The notes beneath the pieces were generated by a model, which made no database searches, was not told the DNA's origin, and worked only from the letters and a program-made list of their open reading frames with translations. This document shows positions 52,918 through 61,734 of a DNA stretch of 64,000 bases, in pieces. Location: contig NZ_JAYKGK010000004.1 in NCBI RefSeq assembly GCF_036860675.1, forward strand, positions 186,001 through 250,000, written 5' to 3'. Each line of letters opens with the position of its first letter. The first letter of the stretch is position 1. The DNA is from Rosettibacter primus. Its GTDB lineage: Bacteria > Bacteroidota > Ignavibacteria > Ignavibacteriales > Melioribacteraceae. The position numbers were made by a program, and so were the translations under genes.

Positions 52918-53244
52918 TAAGGACAGTTCAACACATTACAAATATTTTATAGAATTTATAATTCTTGCAGTTGTACTATTTTTCTTTGCTAACTTTACAA
53001 GAAAAATTAAACGCAAAGGACCCCAAGAACTGAATATTTAATTATCTTAATAACTTCCAGAAAGCATTAACAAATTATTATAAAATTTTTGAGTTATTAA
53101 AATCTTTGCAGACTTAACATTTTTCTTCGCGGACTTTGCGATTCAATAATTAATTACAAAATTACATAATTATAAAAATTGGTAAGTATTACTTAAACAA
53201 ATGTTTATTCTTAATTCTTTATTCTTAATTCTAAATTCTTCATT
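52918..53244. other. 327-bp spacer made of degenerate inverted and tandem repeats
   Basis: No gene was found. Two related blocks face each other: CTTTGCTAACTTTAC with ACGCAAAGGACC near 52986-53026, and CTTTGCAGACTTAAC with CGCGGACTTTGCGATTC near 53104-53145. They read as a decayed inverted repeat of a dispersed intergenic type. A 14-bp tandem repeat follows at 53207. The space separates convergent genes. Confidence 0.5.
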
Positions 53245-53248
53245 CTAT
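53207..53248. repeat. Three imperfect 14-bp tandem repeats
   Basis: ATTCTTAATTCTTT, ATTCTTAATTCTAA and ATTCTTCATTCTAT lie head to tail and run into the last codon of the NDH-2 gene (stop at 53245). Slippage here could vary in length between strains. Confidence 0.6.
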
Positions 53249-54513
53249 TTTTTCTCATTTAATTTATGTGTAATTAATCTTATACCATTTCTATTTGTAA
53301 TATAAAGCCAAATCCATTCTGCCATTACACTATAGCGATTTCTAAAACTAATTAAATAAAGGATATGAACAAGGCTCCAGATAATCCATGCAAACAAGCC
53401 ACTAAATTTTAATTCCGAGATTTGAGCAACAGCTTTTGCTTTGCCAATTGTAGCCATTATTCCCTTATCAAAATATTTGAAAGGTTCTCTATTTTCAGGT
53501 GTAATATTTTTCTTAATGATATTTGCGACATATTTACCTTGTTGAATTGCAACAGGAGCAATGGCAGGTAATGGTTTATTATTTTCAATGAATAAAGCAG
53601 CATCACCAATAACAAAAACTTCAGGATGATTTTTCAATGAACAATCTTTTTGCACTATTGCTCTGCCAATTTTATCTACTTCTACATTCAAGGATTGTAT
53701 TAAAGAAGGGATGGAATTGCCTGCTGCCCAGATTACATTGTAAGTTTCAATAAACTTACCATTAATTTTAACACCATCTTTGTTAATCTCAGTTACTTTT
53801 GAATTTAGAAGAATATTCACACCTAATTTAGTTAATGATTGTTTTGCTTTTTCACTTAGAGAAGAATCAAAAGCAGGAAGAATTTTATCCGAAGCTTCGA
53901 TTAAAAAAATTTTTGTTTTTGATGGATCAATATTGCGAAAATCTTTCAACATAGTTTTCTTAGCAATTTCTGCAATTGCACCTGCTAATTCAACTCCTGT
54001 AGGTCCGCCGCCAACGATTACAAAAGTTAAATATTTTTCAATTTCTTTGGCATCATTCAGCAATTCTGCTTTCTCGAAAGAAAGCAGCATTTTCTCACGG
54101 ATATAAAGAGCATCAGAAATTGTTTTCAAACCTGGAGCATATTTAGCCCACTCATCCTTCCCAAAATATGAATGCTTAGAACCAACAGCTAAAATTAAAT
54201 AATCATAAGAATACTCTTTCAATATCTCCTGTTCTTCTTCAATACTGACAAATACTTTTTTACTATCAAGGTCAACTTTTTTAACTTCAGACAAAATTAC
54301 AGTAACATTCTTTTGTTTATATACAATTGATCTTATTGGAGCAGCAATATCTGCAGGCGATAAAGCAGCAGTTGCCACTTGATACAACAATGGTTGGAAT
54401 AAGTGATGATTAGTTTTATCGATTAATAATATTTGACAATCAGAATTTTTTAATGACCTTGCTGCAGTCAATCCACCAAAACCAGCTCCAACGATAATGA
54501 CATTCTTTTTCAT
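53245..54513 (-). CDS. ndh: Type II NADH dehydrogenase (NDH-2)
   Basis: A 422-residue flavoprotein that oxidises NADH with quinone without pumping protons. The FAD site is IIVGAGFGGLTAARSL, the NADH site FVIVGGGPTGVELAGAIAE, and the second FAD motif VFVIGDAALF with APVAIQQGKYVANII. A C-terminal hydrophobic/aromatic stretch (about 365-400, SGLFAWIIWSLVHILYLI) attaches it to the membrane. It follows the nitrite genes but is separated by a 286-bp spacer, so the functional link is uncertain. It duplicates NADH oxidation by complex I. Confidence 0.9.
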   Translation of the reverse strand: MKKNVIIVGAGFGGLTAARSLKNSDCQILLIDKTNHHLFQPLLYQVATAALSPADIAAPIRSIVYKQKNVTVILSEVKKVDLDSKKVFVSIEEEQEILKEYSYDYLILAVGSKHSYFGKDEWAKYAPGLKTISDALYIREKMLLSFEKAELLNDAKEIEKYLTFVIVGGGPTGVELAGAIAEIAKKTMLKDFRNIDPSKTKIFLIEASDKILPAFDSSLSEKAKQSLTKLGVNILLNSKVTEINKDGVKINGKFIETYNVIWAAGNSIPSLIQSLNVEVDKIGRAIVQKDCSLKNHPEVFVIGDAALFIENNKPLPAIAPVAIQQGKYVANIIKKNITPENREPFKYFDKGIMATIGKAKAVAQISELKFSGLFAWIIWSLVHILYLISFRNRYSVMAEWIWLYITNRNGIRLITHKLNEKK

Positions 54514-54799
54514 TAGATTTAATCATACTTTTATAATTACAACAATTAATATCATTACTTAATTCAAATAAAAAAATACTGCCCTCTTTGCCCTCTTCAA
54601 ATAGTAACAAAATTTACATTAGTAATTATTCGTGATATTATTTATGCTATATTATAAAATATTGGTATTTGTTATTGATTAAATAATATTTTCAAAAAGA
54701 CTTAAAATATTCTTTACAGATATCTTAAGCATGTTTTATAAAATTATTTTTTTACCAAGATTATTAACTAACATAAAAATATTTTCCTATTACTGTGAT
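54514..54799. other. 286-bp spacer between nirD and ndh
   Basis: Very A+T-rich. No ORF or RNA gene was seen, and no convincing terminator follows nirD. It probably contains the ndh promoter, but no clear motif was assigned. Confidence 0.4.
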
Positions 54800-55153
54800 T
54801 TATTCCTCATCTATTCCTATATATACTCTCCCCTTTTCTATTTTTACTGGGAACGTGTCAATCCTATAATCTTCTCCATCAAGATTATATCCCGAGATAA
54901 GTGAAAAATTTTTTTTATGAAACGGACAAGCTACTTTAGGTTCTCCATTTTTATCACCTATTATCCCTCTTGATAAAGCTAATTGATTTTTATGAGGACA
55001 TAAATTTTGTACTGCATACCATTCACCACGAGAAGTGAAATTAAATACTGCAATCTGTTTATCCTCATATTTTATACATACACCGCCATTTTCTGGTACA
55101 TCATTTACCGTGCAGGTATATAACCATATTTTTTTTTCAATTATATCTATCAT
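54800..55153 (-). CDS. nirD: Rieske-type nitrite reductase small subunit
   Basis: A 117-residue protein, the usual size of NirD. Unlike enterobacterial NirD, which has lost its iron ligands, this one keeps the Rieske [2Fe-2S] pattern: CPHK (C-x-H) near residue 51 and CPFHK (C-x2-H) near residue 76. It should carry electrons to or assist NirB. AYP-like start context is GGGGAATATAT-ATG. It is the last gene of the nitrate cluster, 50 bp after hemD. Confidence 0.85.
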   Translation of the reverse strand: MIDIIEKKIWLYTCTVNDVPENGGVCIKYEDKQIAVFNFTSRGEWYAVQNLCPHKNQLALSRGIIGDKNGEPKVACPFHKKNFSLISGYNLDGEDYRIDTFPVKIEKGRVYIGIDEE

Positions 55154-55204
55154 ATATATTCCCCTTTCTTTGTTAATTAATGTGTATTTAGGTAGTGTAG
55201 CAAA

Positions 55205-56008
55205 TTACTTTTTTTGAATTACTTCATTAATTGCATTTATAAGATATATTAATTTGGGCGGGTTAGATTCTTTGGTTACATTAACTCCAAAATTCCTAAG
55301 TGCTGATGAACAAACAGGCCCTATTGAGATAATGAATACTCTATTTAAATTTTCTATTAATCTTTTTATTCTGTTTAATCGATTAGCTAATCTAAATAAA
55401 TTACTTACTTGTGAAGCACTTGTGAATGCTACAACATCTATCCTATTATTTTCAAGTGCATCCATTAATCCAATTAGTGGTTGTACATTACTCGGCAAAT
55501 CCCATTTGTAAGATGTAATTTCTGTAACATTTCCGCCTTTCTCGACAATAGTTTTTCGTAATAATTCATTTTTCTCCCCATAGTTTTGTATTACTATATT
55601 TTTATTTTTTAAATCGTATTTCATTAGTTCAATTATTACTTCAGATGTAGTAAATGGTTCTTTGGCATAGCCAGTAGGATGAACATTGTATGTTCTCAAC
55701 GCAGCAGCAGGTTTATTACTACGTACAATGATTTTTGCTCTGTTTAGATGATAGAAAAATTTATCATTCAGTCCTATGTTTTTTACAGCCTCAAATAAAA
55801 ACTTTACTCCTACACCGGTTTGAAATATAAAAATATCCGGGGGCATAATATCCCATTTAGTAATCAAATTAATAAGCTCATTAATATTAATATCAGGTAC
55901 TTCAGAAATTGCCGGGGCTAAGAAAGGAATTCCCCCATTTTTTCTGATTAGATTTGCTAACTGTTCGCTCGTTCTATTTTCTAAAATTGCAATCACTTTG
56001 TTTTCCAT
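55205..56008 (-). CDS. hemD: Uroporphyrinogen-III synthase (HemD family)
   Basis: A 267-residue two-lobe protein. PPDIFIFQTGVGVKFL, VVAFTSASQVSNLFRL (the hinge Thr/Ser region) and FIISIGPVCSSALRNFGV are HemD traits. It closes hydroxymethylbilane to uroporphyrinogen III, the branch point to siroheme. Placement between nirB and nirD suggests a dedicated siroheme supply for NirB. No SUMT/CysG gene is seen here. Overall conservation is low, as is usual for HemD. Confidence 0.85.
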   Translation of the reverse strand: MENKVIAILENRTSEQLANLIRKNGGIPFLAPAISEVPDININELINLITKWDIMPPDIFIFQTGVGVKFLFEAVKNIGLNDKFFYHLNRAKIIVRSNKPAAALRTYNVHPTGYAKEPFTTSEVIIELMKYDLKNKNIVIQNYGEKNELLRKTIVEKGGNVTEITSYKWDLPSNVQPLIGLMDALENNRIDVVAFTSASQVSNLFRLANRLNRIKRLIENLNRVFIISIGPVCSSALRNFGVNVTKESNPPKLIYLINAINEVIQKK

Positions 56009-56027
56009 AGTAATTCCTTAATAAAAG

Positions 56028-58577
56028 TTACACTTTATCGAGGCTGTAAATATTTCCCCAACCTTCAGGAATTTTTTGTCCTCTTACTTCTTTGAAAACT
56101 AATGTTGAATCCTTTTCGTCCGAATTAATAAAATATCTAAATTGTTTTTTTATAGTTTCATTTTCGATTGCTTCTTTCCATTCACATTTATATGAATCGA
56201 CTAATCTTTGCATTTCTTCTTCTAATTCTTTACATATACCCAAAGAATCATTAATGATAACATCTTTTAGATATTCAATCCCTCCTTCCATATTATTCAA
56301 CCAAGTTGCAGTTCGAGTTAAAGGGTCAGCTGTTCGAATATAAAACATTAGAAACCGGTCTAAATATTTTATACATGTTTCTTCATCTAAATCAGAAGCT
56401 AATAAAACAGCATGTTGAGGTTTAGCACCGCCATTACCACATACAAATAGATTCCAGCCTTTTTCTGTAGCAATTATACCGAAATCTTTTGCTTGAGCTT
56501 CTGCACATTCACGTATACAACCGGAAACGCCACCTTTAATTTTATGAGGTGCTCTAATTCCTTTATATCTATTTTCGATTCTTATTGCAAAGCTAACTGA
56601 ATCCTGAACTCCAAAACGACACCATGTAGAACCAACACAACTTTTAACGGTTCTAACAGCTTTTGCATATGCATGACCGCTCTCAAAACCAGCATTAATC
56701 AATTCTTCCCATATTGATGGTAAATCATTTAATTGTGCACCAAACATATCAATTCTTTGACCGCCGGTTATCTTGCAATATAATCCATATTTCTTTGCAA
56801 CACGACCAAGAGCAATCAATTTATCAGGTGTAATTTCTCCCCCGGGAATTCTTGGCACTACTGAATAAGTTCCACCTCTTTGTATATTTGCCAAAAATCT
56901 ATCGTTTGTATCCTGCAAAGTTCTATGCTTTTTATCGAGTACATTTTCATTCCAGATACTTGATAACATAGAAGCTACTGCAGGTTTGCAAATTTCACAA
57001 CCGTAACCTTTACCATAACGCTTAATTAAATCATCAAAAGTCTTTATTCTATGAAAACGAATAAGATCAAATAATTGTTGACGAGAGTAATCAAAATGTT
57101 CGCATAATATTTTCTTTTTGTATACCCCCATTTTTTTCAATGTATCATTTAATAAATCACTCAGCATTAAAGAGCAACCGCCACAGCCTGTTCCAGCTTT
57201 TGTTAATTTTTTTATTGATCCGACATCGCCCAAATTATTTTCTTTTATTGCATTACAAATTTTCCCTTTTGTTACATTTTCACATGAACATATTATTGCA
57301 TCATCAGGCAAAGAAGATATACCAAAATTTTTATTATTGTTTTCACTTGTGATATTTTCAAATATTAAACTTTCTGGATTATCGGGAAGGATTAATTTAT
57401 TCCTATACATTTGTAAGAGTTTATTATAATCATTAGTATCGCCAATTAATATTCCTCCCAATAAATATTTACCATCGGATGAAATATTTATTCTTTTATA
57501 AATTCCTTTATTATGATTTTTATAAACAATTGAATGATGTTCTCTTTCTTCACCCAATGCATCGCCAAAACTTGCAACTTCTGCTCCTATTAATTTTAAT
57601 TTTGTAGACATATCAAAATTGACAAATTCTTTATTCCCGCCATTTAAATGAGAAACTACAACATCTGCCATTTCATATCCCGGTGCAACAAGTCCATAAA
57701 TTGTATTGTTATGTAAAGCACATTCTCCAATAGCATAAATATCGGGATTAGATGTTTGTAAAAAATTATTAACAACAATACCCCCTTTATCCCCAATTTT
57801 TAACCCTGCCTGTTTTGCTAATTCATCTCTTGGACGAATTCCAGCAGAAATTATTAACATATCAGTTTTCAGTTCAGTGTTATCAGTAAATATAATCTTC
57901 TCAATTTTGTGATTCCCAATTATTTCTTTAACAGATTTATTTAAATGAACTTTAATGTTCATAGATTCTATTTTTGATTTAAGTAAATTGCCTCCTTCAT
58001 TATCAACCTGTCGGGATAATATTCTGGATGAATAATCTATAATATGTGTTTCCAAACTCAAATCAATCAACGCTTTTGCTACTTCGAGACCTAATAAACC
58101 TCCGCCTAACACTGCGCCAATTTTTGAATGTATGCTGTAATCTATAATTTTATTTAAGTCATCAATTGTTCTATAGACAAACACACCTTCTTTTTCTCTG
58201 CCATGTATAGGTGGAACATAGGGGTAAGAGCCAGTAGCTAAAACTAATTTATCATAACTCAGTTCCAACCCGTTTTTTGCTTTAACAATTTTTAATTCAG
58301 GATTTATTGATATAACCGGATTATTTATATGTATAGTTATATTGTTTTCTTTATACCATTTTAGAGGTGCAAGAGTAAGTTTTTCTTCATTTCTATCTTT
58401 AAAATATTCTGTTAAATGAACTCTATCATACGCTATTCTCGGTTCTTCACCAAAGACTGTTATATCGAAACAGTTACTTCCTGCTTTTTCTATTAACTTT
58501 TCACAAAATTTATAACCAACCATTCCATTACCAACTACTATAATTTTCATATTCCCGGTTGAATTTAGCTTTATCAT
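56028..58577 (-). CDS. nirB: Nitrite reductase [NAD(P)H] large subunit
   Basis: An 849-residue enzyme that reduces nitrite to ammonium with NAD(P)H in the cytoplasm. In order: FAD/NAD domain (about 10-400; VVGNGMVGYKFCEKL, GAVLGGGLLGLEVA), two BFD-like [2Fe-2S] regions (CSCENVTKG... AGTGCGGC; GYGCEICKPAVASML), the siroheme-half domain (RGGTYSVVPRIPGGEITPD) and the siroheme/[4Fe-4S] domain with Cys 647, 653, 687 and 691 in the C-x5-C...C-x3-C pattern. Met 10 (58550) is an alternative start near the FAD motif. It sits between moaE and hemD. Confidence 0.95.
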   Translation of the reverse strand: MIKLNSTGNMKIIVVGNGMVGYKFCEKLIEKAGSNCFDITVFGEEPRIAYDRVHLTEYFKDRNEEKLTLAPLKWYKENNITIHINNPVISINPELKIVKAKNGLELSYDKLVLATGSYPYVPPIHGREKEGVFVYRTIDDLNKIIDYSIHSKIGAVLGGGLLGLEVAKALIDLSLETHIIDYSSRILSRQVDNEGGNLLKSKIESMNIKVHLNKSVKEIIGNHKIEKIIFTDNTELKTDMLIISAGIRPRDELAKQAGLKIGDKGGIVVNNFLQTSNPDIYAIGECALHNNTIYGLVAPGYEMADVVVSHLNGGNKEFVNFDMSTKLKLIGAEVASFGDALGEEREHHSIVYKNHNKGIYKRINISSDGKYLLGGILIGDTNDYNKLLQMYRNKLILPDNPESLIFENITSENNNKNFGISSLPDDAIICSCENVTKGKICNAIKENNLGDVGSIKKLTKAGTGCGGCSLMLSDLLNDTLKKMGVYKKKILCEHFDYSRQQLFDLIRFHRIKTFDDLIKRYGKGYGCEICKPAVASMLSSIWNENVLDKKHRTLQDTNDRFLANIQRGGTYSVVPRIPGGEITPDKLIALGRVAKKYGLYCKITGGQRIDMFGAQLNDLPSIWEELINAGFESGHAYAKAVRTVKSCVGSTWCRFGVQDSVSFAIRIENRYKGIRAPHKIKGGVSGCIRECAEAQAKDFGIIATEKGWNLFVCGNGGAKPQHAVLLASDLDEETCIKYLDRFLMFYIRTADPLTRTATWLNNMEGGIEYLKDVIINDSLGICKELEEEMQRLVDSYKCEWKEAIENETIKKQFRYFINSDEKDSTLVFKEVRGQKIPEGWGNIYSLDKV

Positions 58578-58636
58578 ATTATTTACCTTTCATATTGTTT
58601 TTACTTCCTATTAATCTGTAATATCAAATTTTCGTT

Positions 58637-59047
58637 TTAAGGATTTGGGGACCACATATATGTTCCATCATTATAATATTCGCATTTCCAGATTGGAACT
58701 TCATGTTTAATTTTATCAATGATATATTGATTAGCCATATATGCTTCTGACCTATGTTCATGCTGCGTTATTACAATTACTGCTACTTCATTTACATTAA
58801 CTTTTCCCATTCTATGGATTGCATTTGCGTGTAAAAGATTCCACTTTGTTATTGCTGATTCTAGAATATTTTTAATCATTTTTTCTGCCATTGATATATA
58901 TGATTCATATAAAATGTATTTCACGGTTTTATTTTTATTATTTTGTCGTATTTTTCCACAAAAGATTACTACTGCACCTCCCTTAAAATTTGCCGCATCA
59001 GATACAATCTTATTTATATCAATCTTTTTTTTGCTTAAATACTGCAT
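58637..59047 (-). CDS. moaE: Molybdopterin synthase catalytic subunit MoaE
   Basis: A 136-residue subunit that joins MoaD to insert the dithiolene sulfurs into precursor Z. GGAVVIFCGKIR, HRMGKVNVNEVAVIVITQHEHRSEAY and KHEVPIWKCEYY hold the conserved active-site Lys residues. Its start is one base past the moaD stop, so the two subunits are co-translated. Product goes to the nitrate reductase upstream. Confidence 0.94.
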   Translation of the reverse strand: MQYLSKKKIDINKIVSDAANFKGGAVVIFCGKIRQNNKNKTVKYILYESYISMAEKMIKNILESAITKWNLLHANAIHRMGKVNVNEVAVIVITQHEHRSEAYMANQYIIDKIKHEVPIWKCEYYNDGTYMWSPNP

Positions 59048-59048
59048 G

Positions 59049-59291
59049 TTATCCTCCGCTTACTGGAGGAATTATGTAAATAGTATTATTTTTTTTAATA
59101 ATTGTATTATCATCTACAAATTCTTCATTTATTGCAAAACGAGAATTATCCAGTATGTTTTTTATTTGTGGTTGTTTATTAATTAATAAATTTCTCAATT
59201 GTTCTATAGAACTATCTTCATCAATAATTAACTGAAATTCTTCGGGTAAATAATCTTTAAGATTTGCAAATATTTTTATAGTCACTTTCAT
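59049..59291 (-). CDS. moaD: Molybdopterin synthase sulfur carrier MoaD
   Basis: An 80-residue ubiquitin-like protein ending in VSGG, the Gly-Gly tail that is thiocarboxylated to carry sulfur. TIKIFANLKDYLPEEFQLI at the start and NNTIYIIPPVSGG at the end are typical. Lies between moaA and moaE. Confidence 0.93.
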   Translation of the reverse strand: MKVTIKIFANLKDYLPEEFQLIIDEDSSIEQLRNLLINKQPQIKNILDNSRFAINEEFVDDNTIIKKNNTIYIIPPVSGG

Positions 59292-59315
59292 ATTAATCCC
59301 GTTGATGTTTTATTA

Positions 59316-60281
59316 TTAACCTCCTATTGCAATCATTGGTGTTGCACAACCTGTAAATTTTATAGATTGTTTTTGACTTAATGCTTTTATTAAACTATCT
59401 TTGAGCAAATTTTCATCATGAATAATATTTGCAATATTTTCTTTCACTTCACTGCTTATGCATCCATAAATATTACCATAACTGTCTAATCTTAATCGGT
59501 CACAATCAGAACAAAATGGTTGTGATTCGTTCGATATAGTTCCAAATTCATAACCATTTTCAATTTGCCAATATGTAGCAGTAGCATTTGCTCTTCTATA
59601 AGATTTAACTATCAAATACTTATTATTAATTACACTTATTATTTTATTTGTAGAATAAAAGTATTTATCGAACTCTTTGAAGTATAAATGACCCATTTTC
59701 ATTAATTCTAAAAATCTAACCTTGATATTTTTTGATATCCCAAATTCCAACAATGGGATTATTTGATTTTCATTAATATTTCTCATAATAACCGAATTAA
59801 TTTTTACAGAGATATTATTTCTAAGTGATTCTTCTATTCCTTCAATTACTTTATTAAGTGCATCGGTTCTTGTTATTAAATAAAATATTTTTGAGTCGAT
59901 TGCGTCTAACGAAATATTAATTTTTCTTACTCCAGCTACGGATAAATTCTGTGCTATTTTCTTTAATAGGTATCCATTAGATGTAATCTTAATGTTATCA
60001 ATGTTATAGAATCTTAATCTTTCAATAAAAGGAATTAGATTATGATATAAAGTAGGCTCTCCTCCTGTTAATCTAATAGACTTAAAATGAAATATTTTAT
60101 TTAATACATTAACAATCTCAGCTAACTCCATATAGTTTAGAACTTTCAATCCATTTTTCTTTGATATAAAACCTTCTTCTCTGCAGTATGTGCAATAAAA
60201 GTTGCAAACATTTGTCAAACTTACTCTAAGCGTACCGAATGTTCGTCCATATTTATCTGAAATAAACATTTTATTCTTCAT
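59316..60281 (-). CDS. moaA: GTP 3',8-cyclase MoaA
   Basis: A 321-residue radical-SAM enzyme that starts molybdenum-cofactor synthesis from GTP. The SAM cluster is CNFYCTYC (C-x3-C-x2-C), followed by SIRLTGGEPTLYHNLI. The C-terminal cluster is in FCSDCDRLRLDSYGNIYGC. The protein ends IAIGG, the MoaA Gly-Gly tail. It overlaps the upstream rubredoxin-fusion gene by 11 bp. Met 5 (60269) is a second possible start. MoaC, needed next, is not in the window. Confidence 0.95.
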   Translation of the reverse strand: MKNKMFISDKYGRTFGTLRVSLTNVCNFYCTYCREEGFISKKNGLKVLNYMELAEIVNVLNKIFHFKSIRLTGGEPTLYHNLIPFIERLRFYNIDNIKITSNGYLLKKIAQNLSVAGVRKINISLDAIDSKIFYLITRTDALNKVIEGIEESLRNNISVKINSVIMRNINENQIIPLLEFGISKNIKVRFLELMKMGHLYFKEFDKYFYSTNKIISVINNKYLIVKSYRRANATATYWQIENGYEFGTISNESQPFCSDCDRLRLDSYGNIYGCISSEVKENIANIIHDENLLKDSLIKALSQKQSIKFTGCATPMIAIGG

Positions 60282-61734
60282 ATCTTTCTAATGTTTTTAA
60301 TCTTATTTCAAAGTTTTCCTTTGGAGATGAACAGATGTAGCAGGAATAAGTATCTGGCAATTCTTCGAAAGAAGTTCCTGGATTAATATTATTGAAAATA
60401 TCCCCTACTTCAGGATCATAAACAGTATTACAATCTTTGCATACATAAATTTTACCAGGCACCCAATAATGTTTTACTTTTTTTGAATTCTGATTAGTCT
60501 GATTATTATTATGATAAAGTTTTTCTAAATCTTCGTAATACTTTTTTGATAAATATTTTATTGTGTTAATCAAATTACTTTTGAGATACTCACGACTAAT
60601 AAATACTGAATTTTCTTTTACAGGATTAAAGTTCTCTGAATAATAAATATCATAGTATTTGAAAAATGGGAGTAAAGGAAATGGATTTTTTATTTTAATA
60701 GAAATGTCTGCTGTAAAATTAAAATCATCGTTTGTGCAAATACCATAAATCAAATCTGAGTTTTTTATTCCGTTTTTATATAATTCCTTAATTAGATATG
60801 ATTTTAATTTTTCTGCTGATGTATTGAAATCTTCATGCTTCCAATAAATTTCTGATGATAAATGTTCTAAATTAAAGCAATGTTTACCAATTATTATTTT
60901 CCAATTAATTAAATCTTCCTCTTTTATGTTTTTTATTATGATAGTCTTCCATGTAGTAATATAGATTTTATTAATCTTTCTTTTTATACATTCTCTTAAA
61001 ATATTCTCAAAGAAATTGACAGAATTTTCGGAATCAAAATTGAAGAGTTCTATCCACGAGTTATTCCCATTTGGATTTATTCTGTCATAATTGTTAGACG
61101 CCTTTTGAAATTTTAGTTCTTCATGTTTTTCAATAAAAATATATTTGAATTTTTCATTTATATATTTCTGAATATTTTCTATATCATAATCTTGCTTATC
61201 AATTATATATTCTTCTGCTTCTTTAGCTAAAGCTCCCAAATCGGAACTATATATTAGTTTATTCCAGCAATAAAATTTATTCTGCAATGGATTTTTAATA
61301 AGGAAGTACCAGAAATTATGATAGTTTGAAGCTACAAAACATAAATCACAATCAAAAGGTGATGCAAGATTCTGATTGATATCAATAATGTTGATTTTCA
61401 ACTTAGGTTGATAATCAAATGTATCAAGGACATCGTTAAAAATGCTCTCTTTAATCCAGGAAGTTGTACCTTTAAGGTCTATTGCAACATAAGAGCTAAC
61501 AATATTTGGATTATTCTCTACCTCAGTAAAATATTTTATATTGCTCTGATTAAGTGAATTAAGAATTTTATCAACATACTTATTGCTCAGAACTAAATAT
61601 AAATTTTGTCTATTGCCTAAGTAAATCTTAATCCTGTTATAATTTTTAATAATATCTATTATTAATCGTAGCTGGTCTACATAAACAATTCCACCTTTAA
61701 AATTTATCTTTAATATGTTTTTTGTTTTTTTCAT
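60271..61734 (-). CDS. Sulfite/nitrite-reductase half-domain protein with C-terminal rubredoxin
   Basis: A 487-residue protein. Residues about 1-200 resemble the ferredoxin-like half of siroheme sulfite/nitrite reductases (GGIVYVDQLRLIIDI, YLGNRQNLYLVL, NNPNIVSSYVAID). Residues about 220-410 look like a second, more divergent half. The catalytic siroheme/[4Fe-4S] Cys motif is absent. Residues 425-475 are a rubredoxin with Cys 432, 435, 465 and 468 (CKDC...CYIC). It could pass electrons to the nitrate reductase whose gene overlaps it by 4 bp (ATGA). I recall similar rubredoxin proteins in nitrate clusters of Bacteroidota. Function is not established. It is very Asn/Lys/Ile-rich. Confidence 0.7.
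   Translation of the reverse strand: MKKTKNILKINFKGGIVYVDQLRLIIDIIKNYNRIKIYLGNRQNLYLVLSNKYVDKILNSLNQSNIKYFTEVENNPNIVSSYVAIDLKGTTSWIKESIFNDVLDTFDYQPKLKINIIDINQNLASPFDCDLCFVASNYHNFWYFLIKNPLQNKFYCWNKLIYSSDLGALAKEAEEYIIDKQDYDIENIQKYINEKFKYIFIEKHEELKFQKASNNYDRINPNGNNSWIELFNFDSENSVNFFENILRECIKRKINKIYITTWKTIIIKNIKEEDLINWKIIIGKHCFNLEHLSSEIYWKHEDFNTSAEKLKSYLIKELYKNGIKNSDLIYGICTNDDFNFTADISIKIKNPFPLLPFFKYYDIYYSENFNPVKENSVFISREYLKSNLINTIKYLSKKYYEDLEKLYHNNNQTNQNSKKVKHYWVPGKIYVCKDCNTVYDPEVGDIFNNINPGTSFEELPDTYSCYICSSPKENFEIRLKTLERYEE

Noticed and set aside
53780..54106. 108-codon plus-strand frame opposite ndh
   Set aside because: Antisense to the NADH/FAD domain; no family traits and no start signals.
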